Shown piece after piece: positions 15,410 to 23,299 of a stretch of 25,201 nt of DNA (position 1 is the stretch's first letter; every line of letters starts with the position of its first letter). Source of the stretch: CBDBDZ01 sp965204215 (lineage in GTDB: Bacteria > Pseudomonadota > Gammaproteobacteria > Pseudomonadales > GM7GCV1). A program made the translations under genes and the position numbers. The notes under the pieces were generated by a model. That model saw nothing but the letters and a program-made list of their open reading frames with translations. It was not told where the DNA came from and ran no database searches. The stretch spans positions 1-25,201 of the forward strand of contig CBDBDZ010000002.1 in the NCBI GenBank assembly GCA_965204215.1. The letters are read 5' to 3'.

Positions 15410-15517
15410 ATGAGCAGAATCAACGATAGTGAGCTACAAACGTTAAAACAGAACGTGTCATTGCTCCGCTTAGCTGAAGCCCAAGGGTATGAGCTGAAAG
15501 AGGTTCAAATCAATTAA
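15410..15517 (+). pseudogene. 5' stub of CHC2 primase-like gene, copy 1
   Basis: MSRINDSELQTLKQNVSLLR, then LAEAQGYELK, matches the start of the gene at 24870. After ELK it switches to unrelated sequence (EVQIN, stop) and loses the CPFH zinc-finger part. An AGAGGAG ribosome site precedes it. The stub marks a recombination point at the same codon as in copy 2. Confidence 0.7.
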
Positions 15518-15770
15518 TGTTACACTAATCAAAATAACCGAATAGAGACTCAAGCCTTCTTCAATCAAGTTGCAAAAATAAGTCAGGCCAGTAACCGCTC
15601 CTGCGTTACTAACATACCCTACATCCATGTAGGGCAAAAACCGCGTCTAGGGCGTAAAAACGTAAAACAGGGTGTTTACGTCGGGGCTGATGCTGTGCAA
15701 CTGATTGATGCGTCTAGGAAAAAGTACGATGTGAGCTGCGATGCACGTCGGGAAACCGATACATTTGGAT
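15498..15770 (+). repeat. Repeat element R, copy 1
   Basis: About 270 bases from the end of the CHC2 stub to the start of truncated core recur at 17134-17410 with few changes. The element holds a perfect hairpin CCCTACAT-cc-ATGTAGGG (15617-15634) of the short-palindrome kind often repeated in genomes. Its end can be read as VQLIDASRKKYDVSCDARRE, in frame with DTFGYV of the following tip. Confidence 0.75.
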
Positions 15771-16183
15771 ATGTGCTCGGAAATCCACTTAAGTATTCAG
15801 ATCCCAAAGGAACTTTAAATCCAGCTCAAAGCGTTTATGAAGGCTGTGTGCTTGGTGTTCTTGTTGGTCTTGGATATCTCACTAGTAAAACTATCGAAGC
15901 AGTTTGCGGTGATGATGGTAGTGACTGCTTATCAAGCAGTAGCAATAACAATTCTGATGGAGATGAGAGCCCATTATTTCAAGGCTCTCCCGGCGGTAGA
16001 ATTAATTCAAATGACGGGAATGGCAGACCAAAGCAAGACCGTATTTATGGTGATGATGGCTATCCTGAGAAAGATATCGATTATGATCACGACCACGGAA
16101 GTGGTTCACCGCATGTACATGATGGGAATGGCCCAGGTGGGCGAGACCCAGCGAGACCTCCCGAGTCAGGAGAAGCGAGATGA
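15695..16183 (+). CDS. Tip with truncated core and acidic/His-rich CT
   Basis: The GTG start lies in repeat R. Only the last codons of the core remain (DTFGYVLGNPLKYSDPKG). The CT has a hydrophobic segment (CVLGVLVGLGYLTSKTIEAV), a Ser/Asn linker, and an end rich in Asp, His and Gly: GRPKQDRIYGDDGYPEKDID, YDHDHGSGSPHVHDG. The DHDHG...HVHD cluster could bind metal and resembles ends of some Rhs nuclease-like CTs, but no family is certain. The frame is intact and overlaps the immunity gene (ATGA). With the core missing, it could not be swapped into rhs by long homology. Confidence 0.6.
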   Translation: MQLIDASRKKYDVSCDARRETDTFGYVLGNPLKYSDPKGTLNPAQSVYEGCVLGVLVGLGYLTSKTIEAVCGDDGSDCLSSSSNNNSDGDESPLFQGSPGGRINSNDGNGRPKQDRIYGDDGYPEKDIDYDHDHGSGSPHVHDGNGPGGRDPARPPESGEAR

Positions 16184-16530
16184 GTAGACGGCTACATGAC
16201 TGCGAAATTAAAAGTGTTTCGTTTGGGCAAAGAAAAGTAATTATAGAATTCTTAGATGAGTCTGGTGATACGTTTACTTTAGTTGTTGAGGGCGTTTCAT
16301 TTTTTTCTTGTGACGGAATGAGAGATAGGAATATTGTTTTTGAATTAGAAGAAAGTATCCCTAATGTTAGTCGAATGAAAAAATTAATAGAGAAGAAAAT
16401 GAACCCTGAATCACTCGAAGCTTTAGAATATATAAACGATGTTCGATTAGGAGAGTTAAAGTTTTTATCGATATCATCATCCTATGGTGCGGAGGTTGAA
16501 GTTATCTGTGAGTATTGGGAACTAAAATAA
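16180..16530 (+). CDS. Putative cytosolic immunity protein (116 aa)
   Basis: The start overlaps the toxin stop. This is a soluble, mostly beta protein (MSRRLHDCEIKSVSFGQRKV, IIEFLDESGDTFTLVVEGVS, IVFELEESIP), ending EVICEYWELK. No signal or membrane segment is seen. Gene overlap makes it the partner of the His/Asp-rich CT, so that toxin probably acts in the cytosol. The family is not named. Confidence 0.65.
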   Translation: MSRRLHDCEIKSVSFGQRKVIIEFLDESGDTFTLVVEGVSFFSCDGMRDRNIVFELEESIPNVSRMKKLIEKKMNPESLEALEYINDVRLGELKFLSISSSYGAEVEVICEYWELK

Positions 16531-16537
16531 ACACGCA

Positions 16538-16933
16538 TTAAGAAGCTTGTTGCTGAATAACAGTATCGATCATTTCAATAACAAACTTCTGTTTAGAGAG
16601 AGGCAGTGAACTGACTCGCTCTAGCTGACGTTGCAGTTTAGAACTTGGCCCGCGCTTAGAGGGCTTTTTATTGCCTGCTCCTAATAGCTCGTCTATGGAC
16701 ACATTAAATAAATCCGCCAAGGTAGGCAACGCTGATACAGGAACCCGTCGTTGTGCCACTTCATAGGAATTAACCGTCTGCTGAGACACGTCCAATGACT
16801 CGGCCAGCTGTACTTGAGTAATCTCATTCTGTTTGCGTAGCTCTGAAATGTGCGAGCCAAGTTGCACAAAGAACGCACGCACGTCAGGTGATATTGCCAT
16901 TTTAGATGATTCAATAAAGTTTAACTGTTTCAT
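16538..16933 (-). CDS. Xre-family HTH transcriptional regulator
   Basis: This intact 131-residue protein has an HTH_3 domain at about residues 27-82 (LGSHISELRKQNEITQVQLA, ESLDVSQQTVNSYEVAQRRV), with the recognition helix around SQQTVNSYE. A basic linker (KKPSKRGPSSKLQRQ) and a C-terminal helix ending MIDTVIQQQAS follow. It converges on the immunity gene, 8 bases away, and diverges from a CHC2-primase stub, the layout of a phage-like repressor facing the operon it controls. The regulators at 14890-15281 and the stubs at 10360 and 12127 are relatives. Confidence 0.85.
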   Translation of the reverse strand: MKQLNFIESSKMAISPDVRAFFVQLGSHISELRKQNEITQVQLAESLDVSQQTVNSYEVAQRRVPVSALPTLADLFNVSIDELLGAGNKKPSKRGPSSKLQRQLERVSSLPLSKQKFVIEMIDTVIQQQAS

Positions 16934-17056
16934 AGCGTACCACTTGATTTACGTAACGAAGTCCATGATATTTCAAGACGAAGTACTTCATAACGGAGTT
17001 GTTTTTATTGATAAGGGGTTGACAGGTTTTTACCAAAACCCTAAAAGGTGACAGAT
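16934..17056. promoter_or_regulatory. Divergent regulatory region with a palindrome
   Basis: The perfect 10-base palindrome GAAGTACTTC (16980-16989), with a related cgaagtcc 5' of it, is a candidate repressor site. A TTGACA motif near 17020 is followed 17 bases later by taaaag. The operators of the sister modules (15313, 15350, 24808) are different in sequence. Confidence 0.45.
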
Positions 17057-17154
17057 ATGCCGGTCATGAGATTCAAACGTTAAAACAGAACGTGTCATTA
17101 CTCCGCTTAGCCGAAGCCCAAGGGCATGAGCTGAAAGAGGTTCAAATAAATTAA
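17057..17154 (+). pseudogene. 5' stub of CHC2 primase-like gene, copy 2
   Basis: The start ATG (17057) is followed by a small deletion that breaks the frame (MPVMRFKR, stop). The other frame reads EIQTLKQNVSLLRLAEAQGH, then ELKEVQIN and stop. As in copy 1, the switch to repeat R falls right after ELK. Confidence 0.7.
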
Positions 17155-17410
17155 TGTTACACTAATCAAAATAACTGAATAGAGACTCAAGCCTTCTTCA
17201 ATCAAGCTGCAAAAATAAGTCAGGCCAGTAACCGCTCCTGCGTTACTGACATACCCTACATCCATGTAGGGCAAAAACCGCGTCTAGGGCGTAAAAACGT
17301 AAAACAGAGTGTTTACGTCGGGGGGTGATGCTGTGCAACTGATTGATGCGTCTAGGAAAAAGTACGATGTGAGCTGCGATGCACGTCGGGAAACCGATAC
17401 ATTTGGATAT
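17134..17410 (+). repeat. Repeat element R, copy 2
   Basis: Second copy of 15498-15770 with the same hairpin (17254-17271) and the same junction to truncated core (DTFGYV). It also contains one extra g in a G-run (gtcggggggtgatgc), which changes the upstream reading frame. Confidence 0.75.
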
Positions 17411-17858
17411 GTTGGAGGGAATTCGTTGGCGTACGTGGACTTTAATGGTGTTGTTAGTCGGCCTTTAGACATGACTGGGGGCTCACATACAGTAACTGTT
17501 GTGGAATCAGGTGGTGTTACTACCACATTAGCTAGTCATAATATCGATGGCGTTAATTTATTACAGGTAAACCATCCTAGTGATGTCAATTTACCGTAAA
17601 ACTCTGAGAACTCTGTAGTAATTCCTGTACCAGCTGGGATGACGCAAGAACAATTTGATGCAGCGGTACTTCAACAAGGCGTGACAATTGCCAATAATCA
17701 AACTTCTGATTATTCATACAATCCGTTGTCATTTGGTAGTGGTACAAACTGTCATAACACAACTTCATGCTTACATTGACGGAGCTGGGGGTATAATTGC
17801 TAATACTTATAACCCTCCTGGAGCGAATCCTGGTTTAGGAGAAGTTCGATGTCCTTAA
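17309..17858 (+). pseudogene. Decayed papain-like toxin tip
   Basis: Truncated core (DTFGYVGGNSLAYVDFNG) leads into VVSRPLDMTGGSHTVTVVES and LQVNHPSDVNLP, then an in-frame TAA (17597-17599). The frame continues as NSENSVVIPVPAGMTQEQFD and NPLSFGSGTNCHNTTSC. A frameshift then gives AYIDGAGGIIANTYNPPGAN, PGLGEVRCP and stop, inside the immunity gene start. The SHTVTVV (His) and GTNCHNTTSxYIDGAGG (Cys) blocks resemble papain-like/permuted NlpC domains of Rhs effectors, a tentative call. One nonsense codon and one frameshift make it inactive. Confidence 0.6.
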
Positions 17859-18055
17859 TGAATCAGAAACGAAAGGTATTTTTAAATACCGTAATTTCAT
17901 TTTTAATTGGTTACATCGTGATATTGGAAATTTATACTGTCCATTACGCAGATATTATTATTAATAATAAATCAAACTTATTATTTTCGTTTGTTATAAC
18001 TCCTATTTTGATTGCGAGTGTTATTGGGATGGTTATTCATTACTTTTTTCGATAG
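17849..18055 (+). CDS. Two-TM small membrane protein, putative immunity
   Basis: The ATG lies in the last codons of the decayed toxin. The 68-residue protein has two hydrophobic segments (VFLNTVISFLIGYIVILEIY and LLFSFVITPILIASVIGMVI). Overlap with the toxin end and membrane location support immunity to an envelope-acting papain-like toxin. It is intact while the toxin is not. Confidence 0.55.
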   Translation: MSLMNQKRKVFLNTVISFLIGYIVILEIYTVHYADIIINNKSNLLFSFVITPILIASVIGMVIHYFFR

Positions 18056-18376
18056 TCCTAAAGTATCGTTTGGTTTCTTTTAAAGTTAATCAGTTAATTT
18101 ATTTTTGTATGGCTTGTGTCTACGTCGTGCTTGTATTCTTAATTTTAACCTTTGGTCATTAAAAGCAAATAAAAGGGGTTAAAAATAGAATAGCTAGAGG
18201 GTCAGAAAAGGGGGCGGTGACAAATGCCGCTCATTCACACTGTTAGGGATGTACCACAGTCAATGGCTGTGAATTCCTTGTCGAAGTGTTTGTAGTTGAT
18301 TGATGATGTCTTTGCCTTGGTGGTGTAACTACTAAGGGCGTCTGGAAGCAAGGGAGTCTGGAAGATTTTCAGAACA
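18056..18376. other. Intercassette interval with junction remnants
   Basis: No complete gene is seen. It holds two G-rich junction motifs (agagggtcag and aaagggggcggtgac, about 18196-18222) and a degraded copy of the left end of junction module A (about 18250-18340: gtaccacagtcaatggctgt, then ttccttgtcgaagtgtttg). Confidence 0.5.
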
Positions 18377-18601
18377 ATGCAGTCCTTAAAATTAGTTTTT
18401 ATCATTTTTTACACAAAGGCTACGCTTGGCAACGATGGTGTTGTCGTCAACGTTTTATCAAGTTCGAACATGCAAATATATTGTTTTGATAAAACTGATT
18501 TTGAATTGAGCAAAAGTTCTGAGAGAGAAAAAGACGGTTATAATTATTGGCCTTTTGGGAAGAATTTTGATTCGATTGATAGAATTTACACGAATGTTTA
18601 A
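18377..18601 (+). pseudogene. Fragment of an unknown protein (74 aa)
   Basis: This short frame has MQSLKLVFIIFYTKATLGND, then VVVNVLSSSNMQIYCFDKTD and an end in YNYWPFGKNFDSIDRIYTNV. The compact C-terminal half looks like the end of a soluble immunity-type protein whose 5' part was replaced. There is no good ribosome site. Identity unknown. Confidence 0.3.
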
Positions 18602-18761
18602 ATTGCTAGCCTGGTAAAACGCGCACGTAACGTGGCTTGGAAAAATACAAGCCTTGTGGCTAAAAGAAACATATGACGGTTATCAATGTAAACATCGCAC
18701 TAATGACAAAGCATGATGAAACAGTGATAATGGCTTCATGATGATGATAAGCCTTGTGAAG
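18602..18761. other. Interval with degenerate core-like repeat
   Basis: Contains tgacaaagcatgatgaaac (about 18703), shared with 2940 and 20665, followed by catgatgatgat as in the eroded core starts. No gene is seen. Confidence 0.4.
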
Positions 18762-19423
18762 ATGAGTAATCTGTTTAGGTTAAACCCCTTATTTATATTG
18801 GCTACTTTAGTGTGCTTATTGCTAATTTTCACTCAGCAAATTAAATGGCAGAAAATATTTCGTCTATATTGTATTGGTCGTTATTAAAAGATGGACATTG
18901 CGAAACCAATGGTGTTAGTGCTGCTATTGAAGGTTTGCATGACTTGGGTCAAAATATTTCTGGTCTGAAAATGTCGTGTGATTATGGTATGAATTTGACT
19001 TGGATAGATTTGTCTCCGCGCTTTTCACTAAGAAATTTTATGAGATATGACTATAGATTAGGACGTTTATTTTTTTATGGTTGGGGAGCTGACATTAGGG
19101 ACTCGAATATGGAAAACGCTATCTTTGAAAAAGCTAATTTAACGAAAGTGATCGCGTTTAATACCAATCTAAATGGTGCAAATTTCACCAACTCCATATT
19201 AAACGAAGCACTTTTTTCTGGTTCGACATTTATTTCGAGCAAACTTTTTGGCGTTAGAGCTAGAAATACATATTTCAACGACACGGATATGACGGCGGCT
19301 GATTTGAGCTACAGTGATTTAACAGGCTCTAATTTTAAAAATGCTAATCTAACTAATGCGATATTCAAAGGTGCAATTCTTAGCGGTGTCGCGTTTGAAG
19401 GTGCGAATTTAATAGGTGCGTGA
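18762..19423 (+). pseudogene. Membrane-anchored pentapeptide-repeat protein, frameshifted
   Basis: The ATG at 18762 gives MSNLFRLNPLFILATLVCLL, LIFTQQIKW, an N-terminal anchor, but that frame stops at 18887. The frame from 18845 continues as ILYWSLLKDGHCETNGVSAA, then pentapeptide repeats of the A(D/N)LXX type (AIFEKANLTKVIAFNTNLNG, DMTAADLSYSDLTGSNFKNA, NLTNAIFKGAILSGVAFEGA). The anchor and repeat domain are thus separated by a frameshift near 18845-18885. A second shift near the end probably hides CVNDCMDDPDMCE. Such anchored pentapeptide proteins may act as immunity genes. No toxin is left in front. Confidence 0.6.
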
Positions 19424-19464
19424 ATGATTGTATGGACGATCCTGATATGTGCGAATAAGATGGT

Positions 19465-19704
19465 ATGAACAAGAAAATAGCTAATCATGTTGCACGTACT
19501 GCATTCAAAGCTGAGTCAGTTTTGAATGATTTAATTCCACTTTTAAAATCTTGCTGTGATGATGAATATCGAATGTCCCTTAGAGCTATTGCGAATAGTT
19601 CAATGGCGATAAACTCAGAAATACTTAATAAAATTAACTCAGATTATCCTGAAATTCAGGAAGCATTAGATGAGGAAATAGAAAAGTATGGGAAGGTTTT
19701 ATGA
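19465..19704 (+). CDS. Small helical protein (79 aa)
   Basis: A soluble, mostly alpha-helical protein (MNKKIANHVARTAFKAESVL, LIPLLKSCCDDEYRMSLRAI) ending EALDEEIEKYGKVL. The frame is intact. It lies behind the pentapeptide gene and converges with the ATPase. It may be an immunity protein or part of the pentapeptide operon. I do not recognise the family. Confidence 0.5.
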   Translation: MNKKIANHVARTAFKAESVLNDLIPLLKSCCDDEYRMSLRAIANSSMAINSEILNKINSDYPEIQEALDEEIEKYGKVL

Positions 19705-19710
19705 GTTACG

Positions 19711-20463
19711 TTAATTTATAAATAGTCTATCGAGCATACTTTCATAATTATTTAGAAAATTTTTTGTGACTTGGTAGTGATCTGAATCATGATATTGGAT
19801 TAAAGAAAGTCCACCTGCTTGGTTGAGCGTATAAATCTTTGCATCTGGGTAAGCCAATACAATGGGCGAATGAGTAGCTATAACAAATTGAGAGTCTTGA
19901 TTAATTAGTTCATGCATTCTAGCGAGCATTGCCATTTGCCTTGTTGGTGATAAAGCTGCTTCGGGTTCATCTAAAATATACAGGCCGTTGCCGAAAAAAC
20001 GATTAGTGATTAAAGAAAAGAAAGATTCTCCGTGTGATTGTTTGTGAAGGGAGTTACCGCCATATGAGTTTTTTATTGGAGGGCCACCGAATGGTTCTTT
20101 ATCAAGTGTATCAATATTACTAGCTACATTATAAAAGCTCTCAGCTCTAAGAAAGAAACCATCTTTGGGGCGTCGAAAGCTTTTAGATAGACGTATTTTC
20201 TGCCAGAGGTCAGAGTGTGATGATTGAGTTGAAAAATTAAAGTTCTTTGAGCCGCCTTCAGGGTTAAATCCCCAGGCAGTAGCAATGGCTTCGAGCAATG
20301 TTGATTTACCCGAACCGTTCTCGCCAATAATAAAAGTAACTTTTGGGTGAAACTCTAAACTCTTAAAGTTCTTAATCACAGGGAGCGAATACGGGTATCG
20401 ATCAAACGACTCCACTTTCTCACGCAGTAACTGCATCTTGAGCAGGTAATGTGTATCCATCAC
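19711..20463 (-). CDS. AAA/ABC-type ATPase
   Basis: The 250-residue protein has Walker A GENGSGKST (47-55), an ABC-signature-like SHGES (143-147), Walker B LYILDEPEAALS (161-172) and an H-loop ATHSP (His198). It is an SMC/RecF-like single-domain ATPase without membrane segments, related to stand-alone AAA ATPases found in defence and mobile loci. The gene is intact and transcribed against the cassettes, and no paralogue is seen here. The second codon is also ATG, so the start may be one residue later. Its link with the Rhs array is unclear. Confidence 0.85.
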   Translation of the reverse strand: MMDTHYLLKMQLLREKVESFDRYPYSLPVIKNFKSLEFHPKVTFIIGENGSGKSTLLEAIATAWGFNPEGGSKNFNFSTQSSHSDLWQKIRLSKSFRRPKDGFFLRAESFYNVASNIDTLDKEPFGGPPIKNSYGGNSLHKQSHGESFFSLITNRFFGNGLYILDEPEAALSPTRQMAMLARMHELINQDSQFVIATHSPIVLAYPDAKIYTLNQAGGLSLIQYHDSDHYQVTKNFLNNYESMLDRLFIN

Positions 20464-20833
20464 AAAAGCACCTTATGTCTTAGCAGAACAACCGAGTGTT
20501 GTTGTTTTACTTCATAGGGCTTTACCAGCATGATGTGAAATCCAACTTTTAGGGATATTTAAGATGTTTCAGTTTACCATGAAATAGGCAACGAGAAGCA
20601 ACGAGGTACGTTTCTTCCACGTTTGTTGTTATCAACTTCATTGCATCAAATTAAACGCTGTACTGATGACAAAATATGATGAAACAGTGATAATGGTTTT
20701 ATGATGATGAAGCCAATTAACGCTATTTTATGTGCCGACATTCGCTACGCCAATGGTCAACTCGCCAGTCGCACCCGACGCAGAAGGCGTTCAAAGTCGT
20801 TACACCTACGACACCGCAGACTACCCATAACAA
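20464..20833. other. Intercassette interval with eroded core
   Basis: No intact gene is seen. It contains the repeat tgacaaaatatgatgaaac (about 20665), atgatgatgaagcc, and core fragments (cgacattcgctacg joined to ccaatggtcaactcgccagt). The tip junction at about 20820 has a stop (gactacccataac) in place of YLQQ. Confidence 0.6.
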
Positions 20834-21526
20834 ATGAATATCGGTCAATCAGATGCCGTCACCATCGGCCAATACAATGAACAAGGCGAACTAATGCGAG
20901 GCTATTACTACTCCCCGCAAAACAACCTAGCAAACGCCCCCGTCGCCATCAAACACAACGACAACGGCATCACACAAACCAATACCCAAGTTAGCAATCC
21001 ACTGCGATTCCCAGGGCAATACCAAGACGATGAAACAGGACTGCATTATAATTGGCATCGGTATTATGATAATAGTATAGGGCGGTATGTGACGCGGGAT
21101 CCGATTGGGTTGAATACATATGGATATGTTGGGGGCAATCCGTTAATTGAGTTTGATGCAGTTGGGTTACAAAGTGTTAGGGACATGATTGAATTTTTGC
21201 CCGATGCAATTGGTGCAGATCGCGATTTTGTGAAGAATTATAGAGATTTGCGTAAAGCAAACACGATAGATGCTGACAAATACTTTCATTGCAAAGCAAA
21301 TTGCGAGGCTGCCCAACGTGGTTTCGAAGGAGTAAAGGAGTCTGAAGCGTTAAGTGAAATTCGAGAGTTATTAGACGAACATATTAAGGGAGATTCCCCT
21401 GAAGCTTGCGATGCTGATAGGTTTGCTAATGATACTGGTCGTGCTGGAGGGGAAGCTAACCCTGATGGAAATTGTCGATTAATTTGCGACCAATTTAGGC
21501 CAAGTGCTCTATCACCAAGCTATTAA
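20834..21526 (+). CDS. Orphan Rhs tip with HCKANCEAAQRG-type CT
   Basis: The short-type core ends DPIGLNTYGYVGGNPLIEFD, AVGL; the usual GG spacer after DPIGL is absent. The CT (about residues 114-230) has DADKYFHCKANCEAAQRGFE, SEIRELLDEHIKGD, FANDTGRAGGEANPDGNCRL and ends CDQFRPSALSPSY. I recognise this as a recurrent Rhs CT type with conserved HCKANCEA, AN..GR and C...RP..L blocks, but know no established activity. The frame is intact. A two-TM protein gene follows 1 base later, which suggests an envelope target. Confidence 0.65.
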   Translation: MNIGQSDAVTIGQYNEQGELMRGYYYSPQNNLANAPVAIKHNDNGITQTNTQVSNPLRFPGQYQDDETGLHYNWHRYYDNSIGRYVTRDPIGLNTYGYVGGNPLIEFDAVGLQSVRDMIEFLPDAIGADRDFVKNYRDLRKANTIDADKYFHCKANCEAAQRGFEGVKESEALSEIRELLDEHIKGDSPEACDADRFANDTGRAGGEANPDGNCRLICDQFRPSALSPSY

Positions 21527-21527
21527 A

Positions 21528-21749
21528 ATGATAATTGTTTTATTTTTAGTTTTAATACTCTTTATCTTGACGTTTCTTTTATCAAAAGATATGCGTATCT
21601 TTATAATGAAGAAAAAGCAATGGTTTATTGCCTTGTTCTTAGTGTTTTTATGTTTATTTATTTTAACCCAGTCGGATTTTTTTAAAGTTGACTCTTGTTT
21701 AGATAATGGAGGAGCTTGGGACGAAGTAAATCAAATTTGTAAAAAATAA
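21528..21749 (+). CDS. Two-TM small membrane protein, putative immunity
   Basis: ATG 21528 lies 1 base after the toxin stop (tattaaaatg). The 73-residue protein has two hydrophobic helices (MIIVLFLVLILFILTFLLS and WFIALFLVFLCLFILTQSDF) and a C-terminal motif DSCLDNGGAWDEVNQIC, two Cys that may pair outside the membrane. Its position makes it the partner of the HCKANCEA toxin. An ATG at 21504 is possible but would lie inside the toxin. Confidence 0.65.
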   Translation: MIIVLFLVLILFILTFLLSKDMRIFIMKKKQWFIALFLVFLCLFILTQSDFFKVDSCLDNGGAWDEVNQICKK

Positions 21750-21751
21750 AG

Positions 21752-21888
21752 ATGGAAAGACGCTGATGGTAATGTTTGGGTTCCAACTGGCTCTGGTGGT
21801 TCTGCTAATGGCGGCTCTCACTGGGATGCTCAAAGACTGAGAGAGAAGAGGGTATGAAAATGTTTATCCGGATAGGAGACGAAGATAA
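21752..21888 (+). pseudogene. Tail of a polymorphic-toxin (type 37-like) domain
   Basis: Without a start codon or core, one frame reads WKDADGNVWVPTGSGGSANG, GSHWDAQ, and the next frame gives RGYENVYPDRRRR and stop. The order W.P.G...GGxHWDxQ...Y.NVYP resembles the C-terminal signature of polymorphic toxin type 37. A frameshift lies between HWDAQ and GYENVYP. The toxin is dead. Confidence 0.55.
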
Positions 21889-21890
21889 GA

Positions 21891-21959
21891 ATGAAAAATA
21901 TTCAAATAATTGATGGCGCAATAAACTGTGTCTATGCTATCTTTAAAATCTCAGCTTGA
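21891..21959 (+). pseudogene. 5' stub of an immunity gene
   Basis: MKNIQIIDGAINCVYAIFKI, then SA and stop. The ATG follows the toxin tail by 2 bases, as in a toxin-immunity pair. After about 18 codons it has been joined to another toxin fragment. Confidence 0.5.
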
Positions 21960-22059
21960 GCATGGTTTTGGTAAGTCAGAATATAATTTATTTTCTAATA
22001 ATTGTACTGATGTTGTCGATGATGTGCTGGATTTATACAACAGATCAGAATTGGATTAA
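21934..22059 (+). pseudogene. Papain-like toxin fragment
   Basis: The frame MLSLKSQLEHGFGKSEYNLF, SNNCTDVVDDVLDLYNRSEL, D, stop carries the LFSNNCTDVV block typical of the catalytic-Cys region of papain-like/permuted NlpC Rhs toxins. The core and the rest of the domain are missing. A lipoprotein immunity candidate follows after about 100 bases, which fits a periplasmic target. Confidence 0.5.
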
Positions 22060-22165
22060 CGAAGGTATACAGGACTAGGAGGATGGTCTGCTAGAGCCCA
22101 CGCAATGTTATGACGAGTCTCAAAATCGGTTGCAAAGATGGCCGTAGATTTTTTAGGGGAACAAT

Positions 22166-22519
22166 ATGAGTGAGTTTTTGAAGACATTATCATTTTGTAG
22201 TGCTGTTTTAGTCTCTGGATGTAGCCCTCTTTGCGATGAACAGCTAAAAAGTTCTTATATATCACCAAGTGAATCTTACATGGCTAATGTTGTGAGTAAA
22301 GACTGTGGCGCAACAACATCAGAAGCGCGCTCAATTTTTGTAGCTAGGAATCAAGGTGAATGGTCGCCACATGAATATGATCAAGTGATGTTAATGGATA
22401 AGGTAAATGGGCTATCTCTCTCATGGAAGTCTGACAAGCAGCTGTTCATCGAATACGACTCAGCGAGAGTGTTTGAGTTTTCTAATTTTGGTCCGACAAC
22501 AGTAATGAAATTGAAATAG
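22166..22519 (+). CDS. Lipoprotein, putative immunity
   Basis: MSEFLKTLSFCSAVLVSGCS carries a signal peptide with the lipobox LVSGC (Cys at residue 19). The mature part (YISPSESYMANVVSKDCGAT, VMLMDKVNGLSLSWKSDKQL) resembles small proteins with SPxxxYxAxVxxxDCGATT, like DUF5412-type proteins. A GGGGA ribosome site lies upstream. It should sit in the periplasm, matching the papain-like toxin remnant in front. Confidence 0.65.
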   Translation: MSEFLKTLSFCSAVLVSGCSPLCDEQLKSSYISPSESYMANVVSKDCGATTSEARSIFVARNQGEWSPHEYDQVMLMDKVNGLSLSWKSDKQLFIEYDSARVFEFSNFGPTTVMKLK

Positions 22520-22539
22520 TGTTGTTAAAGCGAAAAGAC

Positions 22540-22701
22540 TATTCCAGTCCCTAAAAGAATTATGAAACGACCAAACCAACACCCTTGCCGAACAAAGCAG
22601 TGCAGAGCGAGCAGTAACCTACGGTTATGATGTGTGAGCAAATAGTCCCCAGTGTCTAGTAGAGTAAACGGGTTTGCACGACTCAAAACAACACCCAAAC
22701 A
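22540..22701 (+). pseudogene. Eroded upstream Rhs core
   Basis: One frame reads TNQTNTLAEQSSAERAVTYG, YDV and stop; another gives TQNNTQT just before MSWQYDDN. These are YD-repeat sequences lying further 5' than in any other copy in the window, with stops and shifts between them. Confidence 0.6.
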
Positions 22702-23299
22702 ATGAGCTGGCAGTATGACGACAACAGCAACCGCACCCAGCAAAACAAAGACAATAGCCAACAACAATACCACTACAACGCCAATCAAGAACTGATTGAA
22801 ATCAGCAGTGACGAACAAACCACATACTACCAATACGACCCCAACGGCGCATTGATTGAACAAAGCGGCAGTAACCCCAGAACCTACCAATACAACAGCT
22901 ACGGCCGCCTTGCCGCAGTCATCGAAAACGAACAAACCATCGCCAGTTATGGCTATAATGTGTTCGGACAACGCACCAGCAAAACCATTAACGATCTAAC
23001 CACCTATTACCATTACAGCGAACAAGGTTTAGAAAGTGAATACAACGAACAAGGCGAACTAATGCAAGGCTATTACTACTCCCCACAAAACAGCCTAGCA
23101 AACGCCCCCGTCGCCATCAAACACAACGGCATCACACAAACCAGCTACTACCAAAACGACCATCTAAACACCCCACAGATGCTCACCCGTCCCAACGGAT
23201 CAGTAGTCTGGCAAGGGCAATACGATGCCTTCGGCGAAGTCACACAAACCAACACTCAAGTCAGCAATCCACTGCGATTCCCAGGGCAATACCAAGACG
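22702..23299 (+). pseudogene. Long Rhs core copy, cut at QDDET
   Basis: The most complete core here: MSWQYDDNSNRTQQNKDNSQ, with the 19-residue block (DPNGALIEQSGSNPRT) and the 36-residue block both present. It has a 6-base in-frame deletion (HNGITQ for HNDNGITQ). The core stops at QDDET, where the shared string ATGAAACAG leads into a lipoprotein gene. The core resumes only at about 23737. Confidence 0.8.

Noticed and set aside
23225..23299. Upstream start for the lipoprotein gene (75 extra bases)
   Set aside because: These codons are Rhs core DNA in another frame, and the lipoprotein signal peptide starts exactly at ATG 23300.
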